Below, piece after piece: positions 42,051-52,157 of a DNA stretch of 64,000 nucleotides. The translations under genes and the position numbers were made by a program. Under the pieces are notes generated by a model. It saw nothing but the letters and a program-made list of their open reading frames with translations, was not told the origin of the DNA and made no database searches. Within the stretch, counting starts at the first letter, position 1. Each line of letters starts with the position of its first letter. The stretch is from Clostridia bacterium. GTDB lineage: Bacteria > Bacillota > Clostridia > Lachnospirales > Anaerotignaceae. The stretch spans positions 145,577 to 209,576 of the forward strand of contig JALFWW010000009.1 of NCBI GenBank assembly GCA_022786605.1, given 5' to 3'.

Positions 42051-42989
42051 TTATTCTCCCAGCCCCTCCAAAATACGCAGTTTCGCACTTCTGGAGCGAT
42101 GGTTTTCTGCCAATTCCTCTTTGGATGGCACAATAGGTTTTCTTGTGATGACCCTGCCAACAGGCTTCCGTCCGCAGACACAAACGGGAAACTGCGGCGG
42201 GCAGATGCAGGGATTTTCCTGTCTGCGATACGCTTCTTTTACAATACGGTCTTCCAGAGAATGGAATGTGATGATACAGAGTCTGCCGCCTTCTGTCAAG
42301 CGATGCGCCGCCTGATCAATGGCTCTCTCCAGAACATCCAGTTCTCCGTTGACTTCAATACGGATTGCCTGAAAGGTGCGTTTTGCCGGATGGGGACCGT
42401 CTTTTCTGGCACCTTTGGGCACTGCTTTTTTGATGACATCCACCAGTTCCCCAGTGGTTTCGATGGGCTTGTCCGCCCGTTCTGCCACGATGAACTGTGC
42501 AATGCGTTTTGCCCAGCGTTCTTCTCCATAAGTGAAAATGATCCGGTCCAGATCAGCCTCACTGTATGTATTGACCACATCATAAGCGCTGAAAGGCTTT
42601 GTGGCATCCATACGCATGTCCAAAGGCGCGTCCTGCTGATAAGAGAAACCACGTTCCGCCTCATCCAGCTGATGAGAAGATACGCCAATATCCATAAGCA
42701 TGCCATCAATGCGTTCAATCCCCAATTCATCCAGTATGGAACCGATGTTTCCAAAATTGTCATGGACAAAAGTGATCTTGTCCAAATGATCTTTCAGACG
42801 CTCTTTTGCAGCGGCATGGGCATTGAGGTCCTGATCGATACAAATGAGTCTGCCGGTGGTGATCCGTTTGGCGATTTCCAGCGAATGACCGCCACCGCCG
42901 GTGGTACCGTCTACATAAATGCCGTCAGGTCGAATACAAAGTCCGTCGATACATTCCTGCAGCAGAACGGAAACATGATGAAATTCCAT
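42051..42989 (-). CDS. rsmH: 16S rRNA (cytosine-1402-N4) methyltransferase
   Basis: ATG 42989, 8 bases after AAGGAG; GTG 42998 is less likely. 312 aa with the SAM site [19 protein letters not shown] and the RsmH motifs [20 protein letters not shown] and [11 protein letters not shown]. Methylates ribosomal RNA. Confidence 0.97.
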   Translation of the reverse strand: MEFHHVSVLLQECIDGLCIRPDGIYVDGTTGGGGHSLEIAKRITTGRLICIDQDLNAHAAAKERLKDHLDKITFVHDNFGNIGSILDELGIERIDGMLMDIGVSSHQLDEAERGFSYQQDAPLDMRMDATKPFSAYDVVNTYSEADLDRIIFTYGEERWAKRIAQFIVAERADKPIETTGELVDVIKKAVPKGARKDGPHPAKRTFQAIRIEVNGELDVLERAIDQAAHRLTEGGRLCIITFHSLEDRIVKEAYRRQENPCICPPQFPVCVCGRKPVGRVITRKPIVPSKEELAENHRSRSAKLRILEGLGE

Positions 42990-43016
42990 TAAAAACACTC
43001 CTTTTTTTCTGCCGCA

Positions 43017-43448
43017 TCAAATGCCCAGATTTTCCATTTCAAAAGCAAGGTCATTGCTGATGAAATTTTCTTCTTCGTTATATTCTTTCCAATTTTCTTT
43101 GTTCCAGATTTCAATTCGATTGTTGACACCGATGGAAACGATGTCTTTTTTTAGTCCCGCATACTCCCGCAGATTGGAAGGCAGGATGATACGCCCCTGA
43201 TTATCCAGATCGCACTCCACTGCTCCCGCAAAGAAAAAGCGGACGAACTTTCTGGCGCCGGTGCTGGTCAGCGGAAGCTGTTTGAGTTTTTCCTCAAAAA
43301 TCTTCCACTCCTCCTGAGGATAGGCAAACAAACAATTATCCAAACCTTTGGTGACCACAAAATGCTCGCCCAGTCCGTCACGGAACTTGGCAGGTACAAT
43401 CAATCTTCCTTTCGCGTCAATGGAATGCTGGTATTCCCCCATGAACAT
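43017..43448 (-). CDS. mraZ: MraZ transcriptional regulator
   Basis: 143 aa made of two MraZ/AbrB-like halves: [19 protein letters not shown] and [20 protein letters not shown]. It represses its own operon by binding GTGG-type repeats; such repeats are present upstream at 43499-43532. Confidence 0.97.
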   Translation of the reverse strand: MFMGEYQHSIDAKGRLIVPAKFRDGLGEHFVVTKGLDNCLFAYPQEEWKIFEEKLKQLPLTSTGARKFVRFFFAGAVECDLDNQGRIILPSNLREYAGLKKDIVSIGVNNRIEIWNKENWKEYNEEENFISNDLAFEMENLGI

Positions 43449-43809
43449 TTTGTCTCACCACCTTTCACCTGTCATTATGCCTATTCGCAAATTTTACTCC
43501 CTTTTCAGCCACTTTTCGCCACTACTAACCACATTGTAATATAACCGTAACAAAAAAACAAGTCCTACTGCTTCTTTTTTTCTTCTTTTTTTCTTCAGAA
43601 AATGCCGATTTTTCAAGGTTTTTTCACATATTCCCCTTTCCCCCATTTCCACATTTTTCCTTCTGCCGCCATTTTCCCACCACTCCACCAGCCACCAGCC
43701 TCCACTGACAGCAAAAAACCACATGAAAACAAAAAGACAGCCGCCCCTGCCTTCCTTTTGCACAAAAAAAGATACTGTTCGAAAACAGTATCTTTCACAA
43801 GAATATATT
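43449..43809 (-). promoter_or_regulatory. mraZ promoter and MraZ box, plus empty spacer to the aminotransferase
   Basis: On the - strand: -35 TTGTTT (43556-43561), 17 bp, -10 TACAAT (43533-43538), then GTGG at 43529-43532, 43519-43522 and 43509-43512, exactly 10 bp apart, and a weaker AGGG at about 43499. This spacing is the known MraZ-box pattern. From 43562 to 43767 nothing coding is supported; a terminator is at 43768-43795. Confidence 0.85.
43768..43795 (-). terminator. Terminator of the aromatic amino acid operon
   Basis: AAAGATACTGTT pairs perfectly (12 bp) with AACAGTATCTTT around a tetraloop (TTCG on this strand), followed on the - strand by a T-run. It lies just after the aminotransferase stop. 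Confidence 0.9.
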
Positions 43810-44997
43810 TTATTTTTTATAGGATTCTGCCAATGCTTGGAAAGATGGCAAGGAATTTTCAATGGTTTCCCGCGCCACACAATAGGAAATCCGCACATAT
43901 CCTTTGCAGCCAAAAGCACTGCCTGGTGTCACCAGCAAACGGTATTCTTTTGCCTTTTCGCAGAAAGCTTTGTCATCTTCCTCCAGTGCCTTCACAAACA
44001 GGTAAAAAGCGCCTTGTGGCTTCGCACAGATGTAGCCATATTCCCGTAAAGCATTGTAAAGCAATTCTCGATTGGCATTATAAAAGGCCATATCCGTGGT
44101 TTCCCCACAGCATTTTGCCACCACCATCTGCTGCAAAGCAGGTGCGTTGACGAAGCCCAAAACACGGTTGGCAATGGCTGCTCCCGTGGAAACTTCCGCA
44201 AAATCCGATACAGTGGAGGGAATGACCAGATATCCGATACGATCCCCCGGCAATGACAGAGATTTGGAGAAAGAGTATGCCACAATGGTATTTTCGTAAA
44301 AATGGGGGATATAAGGCACTTCTATCCCATCATAAGCCAGTTCCCGATAGGGTTCATCGGCAATAATATAAATATCGGTACCATATTCCGCGGCTTTCTG
44401 TCGCAAAACCGCCGCGATTTTCTCAATGGTTTCTGCATCATAAATGACCCCAGTGGGATTGTTGGGAGAGTTGATGATGATCGCCTTTGTTTTTGGTGTG
44501 ATGCAGGCAGACAAGGCATCTACATCCGGCAGGAAATCCGGCGGATTGGGTGGAACTGAGTGGAGTACGCCGCCCACATTCATCACATAATTGTCATATT
44601 CCCCAAAGTAAGGGGCAAAAGTCAGCACCTCATCCCCAGCGTCCAAAAGCACCTTCAAAATCACATTCAGCCCACCTGCCGCTCCTACAGTCATGACCAG
44701 ATTACTTTCGTCATACGCTGTGCCGAAACGGCGGTTCAAACTTTCCGCAATTTCTTTCCGTACAGCAGGGATGCCGCTGCTGTCTGTGTAGCTGTGTATT
44801 TTCAGAGAATCCATATTCCGCAAAATTTCAATGGCTGTTTCGTTCACAGACGCCGGTGCTTTCACGTTTGGATTGCCAATGCCAAAGTCATATACATTTT
44901 CCGCTCCATAAATAGCTGCCAGTCGTTTGCCTTCTGTGAACATGGCACTCATTGCCGCGCTCTGTTCTACCATCTGTTTCATTTTCTGAGAAATCAT
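43810..44997 (-). CDS. Class I/II pyridoxal-phosphate aminotransferase
   Basis: ATG 44997 follows GGGAGAG; the open frame upstream is ignored. 395 aa, with PLP-binding Lys in VAYSFSKSLSLPGDRIGYL, plus NSPNNPTGVIYD and DEPYRELAYD. As last gene of the aromatic operon it may make Phe and Tyr from phenylpyruvate and hydroxyphenylpyruvate, but the fold is shared with aspartate aminotransferases. Confidence 0.9.
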   Translation of the reverse strand: MISQKMKQMVEQSAAMSAMFTEGKRLAAIYGAENVYDFGIGNPNVKAPASVNETAIEILRNMDSLKIHSYTDSSGIPAVRKEIAESLNRRFGTAYDESNLVMTVGAAGGLNVILKVLLDAGDEVLTFAPYFGEYDNYVMNVGGVLHSVPPNPPDFLPDVDALSACITPKTKAIIINSPNNPTGVIYDAETIEKIAAVLRQKAAEYGTDIYIIADEPYRELAYDGIEVPYIPHFYENTIVAYSFSKSLSLPGDRIGYLVIPSTVSDFAEVSTGAAIANRVLGFVNAPALQQMVVAKCCGETTDMAFYNANRELLYNALREYGYICAKPQGAFYLFVKALEEDDKAFCEKAKEYRLLVTPGSAFGCKGYVRISYCVARETIENSLPSFQALAESYKK

Positions 44998-45059
44998 AAC
45001 ATCTCTCCCTTCTGTTATTTTCCAATGCTTCCGCACCCATCTTTTGTATCACTTCACAA

Positions 45060-45497
45060 TTATTTCTGATATTTTTCCTTTAAGTATGCCAGCGCTTCGA
45101 TATAGCCCTGAAATCCTTTTCCGGTAATGGTCTTTTCACAAGCCATGCCCGCATAGGAAATCTGGCGGAAATCCTCTCTGCTTCCCACATCAGACAGATG
45201 TACTTCAACTGCCGGCAGATTGACAGCTTTCAAAGCGTCTAAAATTGCCACACTGGTGTGGGTGTAAGCTGCCGGATTGATGACAATGGCGTCTGTTTCA
45301 TTAAAATACGCTGTCTGGATATGATCTACCAAAGCACCTTCATGGTTTGACTGAAAAATATCCACCTCAATGCCTTCCTTCTGACAATAGTCGTGGATCA
45401 TATTTTTCAAATCCAAATAAGTTTCCGTACCATAAATATGTTTTTCTCGAATCCCAAGCATATTCAGATTGGGACCGTTAATGACCAATACTTTCAT
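45060..45497 (-). CDS. aroQ: 3-dehydroquinate dehydratase, type II
   Basis: 145 aa with the type II signatures VLVINGPNLNMLGIRE, YCQKEGIEVDIFQSNHEG and NPAAYTHTSVAI (catalytic His), VEVHLSD. Third step of the shikimate pathway; in the operon with the other steps. Confidence 0.96.
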   Translation of the reverse strand: MKVLVINGPNLNMLGIREKHIYGTETYLDLKNMIHDYCQKEGIEVDIFQSNHEGALVDHIQTAYFNETDAIVINPAAYTHTSVAILDALKAVNLPAVEVHLSDVGSREDFRQISYAGMACEKTITGKGFQGYIEALAYLKEKYQK

Positions 45498-45509
45498 ATG
45501 GCTGCCCCC

Positions 45510-46652
45510 TTAGACCATTTCTGAATAACATCCCAGGAATGTGAACTGTTCCGCGGAAAAATCCATATCTTTCAGGAGAGTGATGACGTCTTTGGAATAG
45601 ACAGAGGCTTCCATATCGAAATAGAAACGGAATTCAAAATCTTTTCCGGGAATGGGTCTGCTTTCCAGTTTGGACAGATTGATGCCTTTTGCGGCGATTT
45701 TACCCAGCATACGATACAGAGAACCAGGGTGGTGAGAAACGGAAAGCATCAAACTGATCTTATTGGAACCGGCATAGATTTCCATATCTTTTGCGATGCA
45801 AATAAAACGTGTGTAGTTGTTCTGATTGTTCTGTACATCATTTTTCAACACCTGCAAACCATAGAGTTTCGCGCATTCAGGAGAGGAAATGGCCGCAATG
45901 TCATCTCTGTCACATTCTGCCACATATTTTGCCGCTGTAGCTGTATTTTCAAATACAGTCACTTTCACATGAGGCAGAGATTTCAAAAATTCACTGCACT
46001 GACTCAAAGCCTGTTCATGAGAAATGATTTCTTTGATCTGAGAAATATCTGTTCCATTTTTCCCCAGCAGCGCATGATTGATGTGCAGTTTCAGACTTCT
46101 GACGATATGGAATTTGTGGCGCATCATCAAATCATAGACTTCTGTTACAGAACCGGCGGAACTGTTTTCGATGGGCAGTACCCCATAACGGCACAGACCA
46201 CTTTCCACAGCATTGAATACATGTTCGAAGCTGTTGAAGAACATAGTATTGGGCATACTGAACAGTCTGCTGCAAGCACGATCCGCATAGGAACCTTCGG
46301 TCCCCTGACAGGCAACCACTGCTTTTTTGGGGAATTCCATGAGCGGTTTTTCAATACTTGCTGTGATTTCTTTTGACAGAGGTGTATCCTGCATCAAAAT
46401 CCCTGCCTGATAGCTTTTGCTTACATCAAACATGGTACGGTAAAGGGTGTTGGCATAGAGTTCAAACTCTTCTCCCGCCTTTTCCATGACTTTCTGCAGC
46501 ACAGCGTTTTCTCTGCGCATATCCAGTACAGGCAGATTTTTTTCAGCCTTTGCTCCCGCGATTTCAGAAGCCACTTTCATCCGTTCCACGAACAATTCCA
46601 CAATTTTATCGTCAATATCGTTGATCTGCGTTCTCAATTCATCCAAATACAT
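45510..46652 (-). CDS. pheA: Bifunctional chorismate mutase/prephenate dehydratase
   Basis: ATG 46652 follows GGAGGG. About 90 N-terminal residues form an AroQ-class chorismate mutase (DELRTQINDIDDKIVELFVERM); residues 110-285 are prephenate dehydratase (GTEGSYADRACSRLF, LPIENSSAGSVTEVYDLM); the rest is an ACT domain with the ESRP motif (LESRPIPGKDFEFRFYFD), site of Phe feedback. It commits chorismate to phenylalanine. Confidence 0.97.
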   Translation of the reverse strand: MYLDELRTQINDIDDKIVELFVERMKVASEIAGAKAEKNLPVLDMRRENAVLQKVMEKAGEEFELYANTLYRTMFDVSKSYQAGILMQDTPLSKEITASIEKPLMEFPKKAVVACQGTEGSYADRACSRLFSMPNTMFFNSFEHVFNAVESGLCRYGVLPIENSSAGSVTEVYDLMMRHKFHIVRSLKLHINHALLGKNGTDISQIKEIISHEQALSQCSEFLKSLPHVKVTVFENTATAAKYVAECDRDDIAAISSPECAKLYGLQVLKNDVQNNQNNYTRFICIAKDMEIYAGSNKISLMLSVSHHPGSLYRMLGKIAAKGINLSKLESRPIPGKDFEFRFYFDMEASVYSKDVITLLKDMDFSAEQFTFLGCYSEMV

Positions 46653-46668
46653 ATGTTTACCCTCCTGG

Positions 46669-47760
46669 TTATTTCTTCTGTTGTAATTCATATAAATCCA
46701 AAATCGCCACAGCCATTGCCGCCTCTACACAAGGTACCGCTCTTGGTACGATACATGGATCGTGACGCCCAATGACACGGACAGTTTCATTTTGTCCAGA
46801 TTCCATACCAATGGTATTCTGTTCTCTGGAAATAGATGGCGTTGGTTTGAATGCCGCCCGGAGAACCAGAGGCATACCACTGGAAATGCCGCCCAAAGAA
46901 CCGCCGTGGTGATTGGTGGTCGTTTTCACATTGCCATTTTCATCAAAGTAAAAGGGGTCGTTGTTTTCAGAGCCAAACAATTCTGCCACACCAAAGCCAT
47001 CACCAAATTCCACGCCTTTCACTGCCGGAATGGCATATAAAATGGAAGCCAGTCTGCTTTCCAGTCCATCGAATATAGGCTCACCCAGTCCAACAGGAAG
47101 CCCCACAGCCGCCGCTTCCACGACACCTCCTACAGAATCCTGACCCAAACGGGCATCCTCAATAGCTTCCTGCATCTGCATACCTGCTTCATCAGAAAAA
47201 ACAGGAAATGTTTTCGATGTTACCGCCGCCAATTCTTCCCCTGTAATTTCCACAGGGTTCATAGATATATCAGCAATGCCATGGATAGAATGGATATGAG
47301 CGCCAATATGAATCCCCCTTCTTTCCAGAATCTGCATACATACTGCCCCAGCAAAGCAAAGGGGCGCTGTCAGTCTGCCGGAAAAATGTCCGCCGCCCCG
47401 GTAGTCCTGAAAACCGCCGTATTTTACAGCCGCCGTATAGTCCGCATGACCGGGACGTGGGGTTTTCACAAGATTGCTGTAATCTTTGGAATGGGCGTTT
47501 GTGTTATGTATCATGGCGCATAATGGCGCGCCGCAAGTTTTTCCTTCAAACAAGCCGGAAACCACTTCCGGGATATCAGCTTCTTTTCTCGCTGTAGAAT
47601 ATTTATGCTGACCGGGTGCCCGCCGTTTCATAAACGCCTGTACCTTTTCCAGATCAATTTCTTCTCCCACAGGCAGTCCATCAATGACCACCCCAATGGC
47701 TTCGGAATGGGACTGCCCAAAGATGGAAATCTTGATCCGTTCTCCAAAATTAGAGGACAT
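46669..47760 (-). CDS. aroC: Chorismate synthase
   Basis: ATG 47760 lies 8 bases after AGGAGG; GTG 47769 is an alternative. 363 aa with FGERIKISIFGQSHSEAIGVVIDG, RRAPGQHKYSTARKEAD, PRPGHADYTAAVKYGG, and RGGGHFSGRLTAP. Makes chorismate from EPSP using reduced FMN. Overlaps aroA slightly. Confidence 0.97.
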   Translation of the reverse strand: MSSNFGERIKISIFGQSHSEAIGVVIDGLPVGEEIDLEKVQAFMKRRAPGQHKYSTARKEADIPEVVSGLFEGKTCGAPLCAMIHNTNAHSKDYSNLVKTPRPGHADYTAAVKYGGFQDYRGGGHFSGRLTAPLCFAGAVCMQILERRGIHIGAHIHSIHGIADISMNPVEITGEELAAVTSKTFPVFSDEAGMQMQEAIEDARLGQDSVGGVVEAAAVGLPVGLGEPIFDGLESRLASILYAIPAVKGVEFGDGFGVAELFGSENNDPFYFDENGNVKTTTNHHGGSLGGISSGMPLVLRAAFKPTPSISREQNTIGMESGQNETVRVIGRHDPCIVPRAVPCVEAAMAVAILDLYELQQKK

Positions 47761-49015
47761 CTGCGCCACCTCCTAAACGAATAAATTCCGCGAAAAATGC
47801 CGGATAAGACTTTGCCACGGCTTCCGCGCCTTCAATGATAACTTCTCTGCCCAGCATAGCCGCGCCTACTGCCGCCGACATAACGATACGGTGATCACCG
47901 TAAGAATCTATACGGATTTCTCCTTGCTGTTCTGTTGATTTCCCGCCATGAATCACTAAGCCGTCCTGTTTTTCTTCCACTGGAACACCCAGCCGATTCA
48001 AACAATCCGTCATGGCCGTCAGGCGGTCACTTTCCTTGATGCGCAGTCTGCTGGCATTTCGGATTTCAGTTTTTCCTTCCGCCGCCGCTGCCGCAATGCA
48101 TAAGATAGGTACCAGATCGGGGATCTGTGCCGCGTCAATGACACAGCCTTTCAATTTCCCATGGGAAACTGTCACTGTTTCTCCTGCGACTTCTACCTTT
48201 GCTCCAAACTGTTTCAATATATCTAAAATGGCTTTATCTCCCTGGGGAGAATCCATTTGTAATCCACAACATGTTATTGCTTCTCCCATAGCGCCGGCTG
48301 TGAGCCAAAAGGCTGCATTGGACCAATCACCGTCTGCCTGCATCACACCAGAGGAATGATACCGCTGTCCGCCGGGAATAAAAAATCCCTTTTCTCTCTC
48401 TTTCACCTCAATGCCAAAGCGTTTGAGGGTATGTAACGTCATATCGATATATCCACGGGATTCCACTTCTGTAGTCAATATAATTTCGCTATCTTCTTCC
48501 AACAAAGGCAATGCAAATAACAACCCTGTAATAAACTGTGAACTTACATTGCCCGGCAGAGAAAATGTGCCGCCTTTGAGCTGCCCGTGCATCTCCAAAG
48601 GCAATTGGTCACTGCTGACGAAGCAGCCATGTTCTCTGAGCAGTTCTGTCAAAATGCCAATGGGACGCTGGGGCAGTCTGCCTTTTCCTTCCACCAGAAC
48701 GCTTCTGCCCAACGCTGCCGCCACTGGCAGCAGAAACCGCAGGGTGGAACCGCTTTCTCTGCAATCCATCACAGCCATATCTTCTTTTTTCGCCACAGGA
48801 ATCACTTTGAGATGTTTTTCTTGCAGAAGAAAATCCGCTCCCAAAGCCTGCAAACAAAGAATGGTTGCTTCCAAATCCTCCGAACGACCATTGAGCACCA
48901 TTTCCGTTGGCATATCCGCCAGTGCCGCACCAATGAACAGACGATGGGCATCCGATTTGGAGGAAATCATCTGCACCGTTCCTCCCAGAATGCCTCTGGA
49001 TATTTTGATGTTCAT
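47750..49015 (-). CDS. aroA: EPSP synthase (3-phosphoshikimate 1-carboxyvinyltransferase)
   Basis: 421 aa with SKSDAHRLFIGAALAD near the N-terminus, CRESGSTLRFLLPVAAALG, LPQRPIGILTELLREHG and RIKESDRLTAM. Sixth shikimate step. RBS TAAAGGAGG precedes ATG 49015. Confidence 0.97.
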   Translation of the reverse strand: MNIKISRGILGGTVQMISSKSDAHRLFIGAALADMPTEMVLNGRSEDLEATILCLQALGADFLLQEKHLKVIPVAKKEDMAVMDCRESGSTLRFLLPVAAALGRSVLVEGKGRLPQRPIGILTELLREHGCFVSSDQLPLEMHGQLKGGTFSLPGNVSSQFITGLLFALPLLEEDSEIILTTEVESRGYIDMTLHTLKRFGIEVKEREKGFFIPGGQRYHSSGVMQADGDWSNAAFWLTAGAMGEAITCCGLQMDSPQGDKAILDILKQFGAKVEVAGETVTVSHGKLKGCVIDAAQIPDLVPILCIAAAAAEGKTEIRNASRLRIKESDRLTAMTDCLNRLGVPVEEKQDGLVIHGGKSTEQQGEIRIDSYGDHRIVMSAAVGAAMLGREVIIEGAEAVAKSYPAFFAEFIRLGGGADVL

Positions 49016-49027
49016 AGACTTCCTCCT

Positions 49028-50086
49028 TTACGATTCCATGGCTGTTTCTGCCAGCTTCTCCACTTCTTCCACCGGTATTTTCACAATTTCACAAGCGCCG
49101 ATTTTTCTAGGAAATACAAAACTGATGGTCCCGCCCCGGCGTTTTTTATCCCGCAGGGTTCCTTCTGCCACTTCTGCCGGAGAAAATGCCGTTTCTTTGG
49201 GCAACTGGTTTTGCTCCAAAGCCTTTGCAATGGCTGCCGCTGTACCTTCTGCCGCAATGCCTTCTGCTTCCGCAGCTTTCGCAATGAGATGCATCCCAAT
49301 GGCTACGGCATGCCCATGTGTCATCAGAAAATGACTTTTCTGCTCAATGGCATGTCCAAAGGTATGTCCCAGATTCAACAACTGGCGTTTGCCGGTGTCA
49401 AATTCATCTTCCTCTACCACGTCCCGTTTCATGGAAACACAGGTTTCAATGATCTCTTCCAAATCCTGCCGAAAATCTCCTCCGGCAATTTTTTCAAATA
49501 ATGCGGCGTCACCCAGTACACCATATTTCAACGCTTCCGCGATACCGTCCGCAAAAACAACTTCCGGCAATGTCTGCAATACATCCGTATCACATAACAC
49601 CAGCTTCGGCTGATAAAAAGCACCTGCCAGATTTTTTCCCGCTTCCAAATCCACAGCCGTTTTTCCACCTACGGAAGAATCAATGGCTGCCAGAAATGTG
49701 GTGGGAATCTGCACAAAAGGGATGCCTCGCAGATAGACTGCCGCACCAAAACCAGCCAAGTCCCCTGTCACGCCGCCGCCCAGTGCCACAATCAAATCCG
49801 TTCTGGTCATTTCCTCCTGCGCCAGAAATTCCAGCAAATGGCTGAGGGTATGAATGTTCTTAGATGCTTCTCCTGCGGGAAATACAAATGTGCAGACAGT
49901 AAATCCCGCTTCCGTTAACGACTGACGAAGGTTTTCTTCATATAAATGGACCACCGTACTGTCTGTCACAATGGCAGCTTTACAGGGAGAAATGACTTTT
50001 TTCACCGCTTCTCCCGCTTTCTGAAGGAGTCCGCTGCCAATGAGCACCTCATACGTTGCGGAAGTTTTCACCGTTACACTTCTCAT
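49028..50086 (-). CDS. aroB: 3-dehydroquinate synthase
   Basis: ATG 50086 after AAGAAGGTG; GTG 50092 possible. 352 aa with NAD and Zn sites: FPAGEASKNIHTL, LIVALGGGVTGDLAGFGAAVYLRG, IPTTFLAAIDSSVGGKTAVDLEAGKN, LLNLGHTFGHAIE. Second shikimate step. Confidence 0.97.
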   Translation of the reverse strand: MRSVTVKTSATYEVLIGSGLLQKAGEAVKKVISPCKAAIVTDSTVVHLYEENLRQSLTEAGFTVCTFVFPAGEASKNIHTLSHLLEFLAQEEMTRTDLIVALGGGVTGDLAGFGAAVYLRGIPFVQIPTTFLAAIDSSVGGKTAVDLEAGKNLAGAFYQPKLVLCDTDVLQTLPEVVFADGIAEALKYGVLGDAALFEKIAGGDFRQDLEEIIETCVSMKRDVVEEDEFDTGKRQLLNLGHTFGHAIEQKSHFLMTHGHAVAIGMHLIAKAAEAEGIAAEGTAAAIAKALEQNQLPKETAFSPAEVAEGTLRDKKRRGGTISFVFPRKIGACEIVKIPVEEVEKLAETAMES

Positions 50087-50098
50087 ACACACACCTTC

Positions 50099-50947
50099 TT
50101 AATCAAATTCTTTTACTACGTCAACAGCAAGGCGTTTTTCCTTCCCATCTTTCAGCATAGCTTTCAGGGTATCTCCGTCACCGCTGCGGATGACCTTGCT
50201 GTAAGCTTGCAGCCGTTCCACCAGACCATCGATTTCGTCTGCCAGATAATCTTTATTTTCCAGAAACAACTCTGTCCACATGGTTTCGTTCAGTTTTGCC
50301 ACACGGGTCATATCGTGGAAGCTGCCAGCGGAAAATCCCTTGAATTTCGGAGATAATTCACTTTTGATATACGCACTGGAAACCACATGGGCAAGCTGAG
50401 ATGTGTAAGCGATCATCTGATCATGCTCCGCGTCTGTTGCCACCTGCATCCGTGCAAAACCAATGCTTTTAAAAAACTGACTCAGTCGGTTTACATCAGC
50501 AATATCTGTACCTTTGAAAGGTGTCAGGATCATAGTGGCGCCTTCGAAAATCTTTTCACTGGAAAAGTTAAAACCGGAACGCTCGATCCCTGCCATGGGA
50601 TGGGCACCAATGAAAATGAAACCATTTTCCGCCGCGATTTCCTGCACATTCTGGCAAACCAGCCGTTTCACCCCTGCGCAGTCCACCACTATGGTACCTT
50701 TTTTGAAATCTTTTGCGTGTTGGCGCACATAATCTACTGTCGCCTGTGGATAAAGGGCAATGAGCACCAGATCGCAATCTTTGGGATTGCCGTCAACCAT
50801 GAATTCATCTGCCGCTTCCAGCAGCTTTGCGCTGAGCCGTACCGTTTCCGATGCGTCCCAGCCGATCACTGTATGTTCTGTTTTTTTGTGAATGGCTTTC
50901 GCCATGGAGCCGCCAATGAGCCCCATTCCTACAACGCCGACTTTCAT
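50099..50947 (-). CDS. tyrA: Prephenate dehydrogenase
   Basis: 282 aa with an N-terminal NAD loop (VGVVGMGLIGGSMAKAIH), DLVLIALYPQATVDYV, and the catalytic-domain segment IFIGAHPMAGIERSGFNFSSE. Commits prephenate to tyrosine. No ACT domain seen, so feedback probably acts elsewhere (e.g. attenuation). Confidence 0.95.
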   Translation of the reverse strand: MKVGVVGMGLIGGSMAKAIHKKTEHTVIGWDASETVRLSAKLLEAADEFMVDGNPKDCDLVLIALYPQATVDYVRQHAKDFKKGTIVVDCAGVKRLVCQNVQEIAAENGFIFIGAHPMAGIERSGFNFSSEKIFEGATMILTPFKGTDIADVNRLSQFFKSIGFARMQVATDAEHDQMIAYTSQLAHVVSSAYIKSELSPKFKGFSAGSFHDMTRVAKLNETMWTELFLENKDYLADEIDGLVERLQAYSKVIRSGDGDTLKAMLKDGKEKRLAVDVVKEFD

Positions 50948-50978
50948 TATGTGTCACCTCTTTTTCTATTTTTTTCTC

Positions 50979-51995
50979 TTAAGCTTCATCGTATTTGCAG
51001 GCGAAAGGTCTGATCTGGAATACAGCCTTTGCCACATCGTCAAATGCTTCCGGGGTCAGGGACTGCGCGCCGTCACACAACGCTCTTGCCGGATCGTTAT
51101 GCACTTCGATCATCAGACCGTCTGCCCCTGCCGCTGTTGCCGCCATTGCCATAGGTTTTACCATATTGGAATGTCCCAGTGCGTGGCTGGGGTCTACGAT
51201 GACAGGCAGATGTGTCAGTTTTTTCAAAACAGGAATTGCGGACAAGTCCAGTGTATTTCTTGTTTTGGTTTCGAAAGTACGGATACCTCTTTCACAGAGG
51301 ATGACGTTTTCGTTGCCCCCTGCCATGATGTATTCCGCACTCATAAGCCATTCTTCAATGGTGTTCGCCAGACCACGTTTCAGCAGGATCGGTTTGTTGA
51401 TGGTACCCAATTCCCGCAGCAGATCAAAGTTCTGCATGTTTCTTGCCCCTACCTGAATCACGTCAACAGATTCAAACATCGGCAGGTGGCTGATATTCAT
51501 AATCTCGGAAACGATGGGCAGCCCTGTTTTTGCCTTGGCTTCTTCCAGCAGTTCAATGCCTTCGCCCTTCAGCCCCTGGAAAGCGTAAGGAGAAGTTCTG
51601 GGTTTGAATGCACCCCCACGAAGCAGACCCGCGCCGGATTTTTTCACACATTCCGCAATGTAGCATACCTGCTCTCTGGATTCTACAGAACAGGGACCCG
51701 CAATGATCTGGAAATTTCCTCCGCCGATTTTCACGCCGCCGATGTCCACCACTAAGTCATCGTTATGGAATTTTCTGTTTGCGTTTTTGAATGGTTCCTG
51801 AATCCGTTTCACGCTTTCCACAATATCCAGCGCTCTTACCAAATCCATGTCTACCTGAGAGGTATCCCCCACCAGACCAATGATGGTATGGGTTTTGCCC
51901 ACAGAAACATGGGTTTCAATGCCCATGCTGTGAATCCACGCCTCCAAATTTTCCAGTTGTTCCGGTTTTGTATTTTGTTTCAATACGATAATCAT
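50979..51995 (-). CDS. aroF: DAHP synthase (3-deoxy-7-phosphoheptulonate synthase), AroF/AroGA type
   Basis: ATG 51995 after AAGGAGG. 338 aa: a ferredoxin-like N-terminal regulatory part (MIIVLKQNTKPEQLENLEAW) and the barrel with IIAGPCSVESREQV, LLRGGAFKPRTSPYAFQGL, VDPSHALGHSNMV. First shikimate step and the first gene of the operon, downstream of an attenuator. Confidence 0.96.
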   Translation of the reverse strand: MIIVLKQNTKPEQLENLEAWIHSMGIETHVSVGKTHTIIGLVGDTSQVDMDLVRALDIVESVKRIQEPFKNANRKFHNDDLVVDIGGVKIGGGNFQIIAGPCSVESREQVCYIAECVKKSGAGLLRGGAFKPRTSPYAFQGLKGEGIELLEEAKAKTGLPIVSEIMNISHLPMFESVDVIQVGARNMQNFDLLRELGTINKPILLKRGLANTIEEWLMSAEYIMAGGNENVILCERGIRTFETKTRNTLDLSAIPVLKKLTHLPVIVDPSHALGHSNMVKPMAMAATAAGADGLMIEVHNDPARALCDGAQSLTPEAFDDVAKAVFQIRPFACKYDEA

Positions 51996-52055
51996 ACCAT
52001 TTGCCTCCTTCATAACTAAATTCTCCCTTTCGTCGCTGCCTACCCTTCTTTTCGA

Positions 52056-52097
52056 ATAAAAAAAGAAAGACTCCGCAGCGAATTTCACTGCGAAGTC
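52056..52097 (-). terminator. Attenuator terminator before aroF
   Basis: On the - strand GACTTCGCAG pairs with CTGCGGAGTC (one mismatch), leading into a run with TTTCTTTTTTT. It lies about 60 bases before the aroF start, so it ends transcription before the genes unless the antiterminator forms. Confidence 0.9.
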
Positions 52098-52157
52098 CTA
52101 TATGTCCTTCCAAAGAAAAAAACAACAAAACGAACCGTCTTTTCCTAACAGTAAAAT

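Noticed and set aside
31890..42992. Long open frames on the + strand opposite the mur and PBP genes
   Set aside because: They mirror real - strand genes, have odd composition (many His, Phe, Cys) and no ribosome sites.
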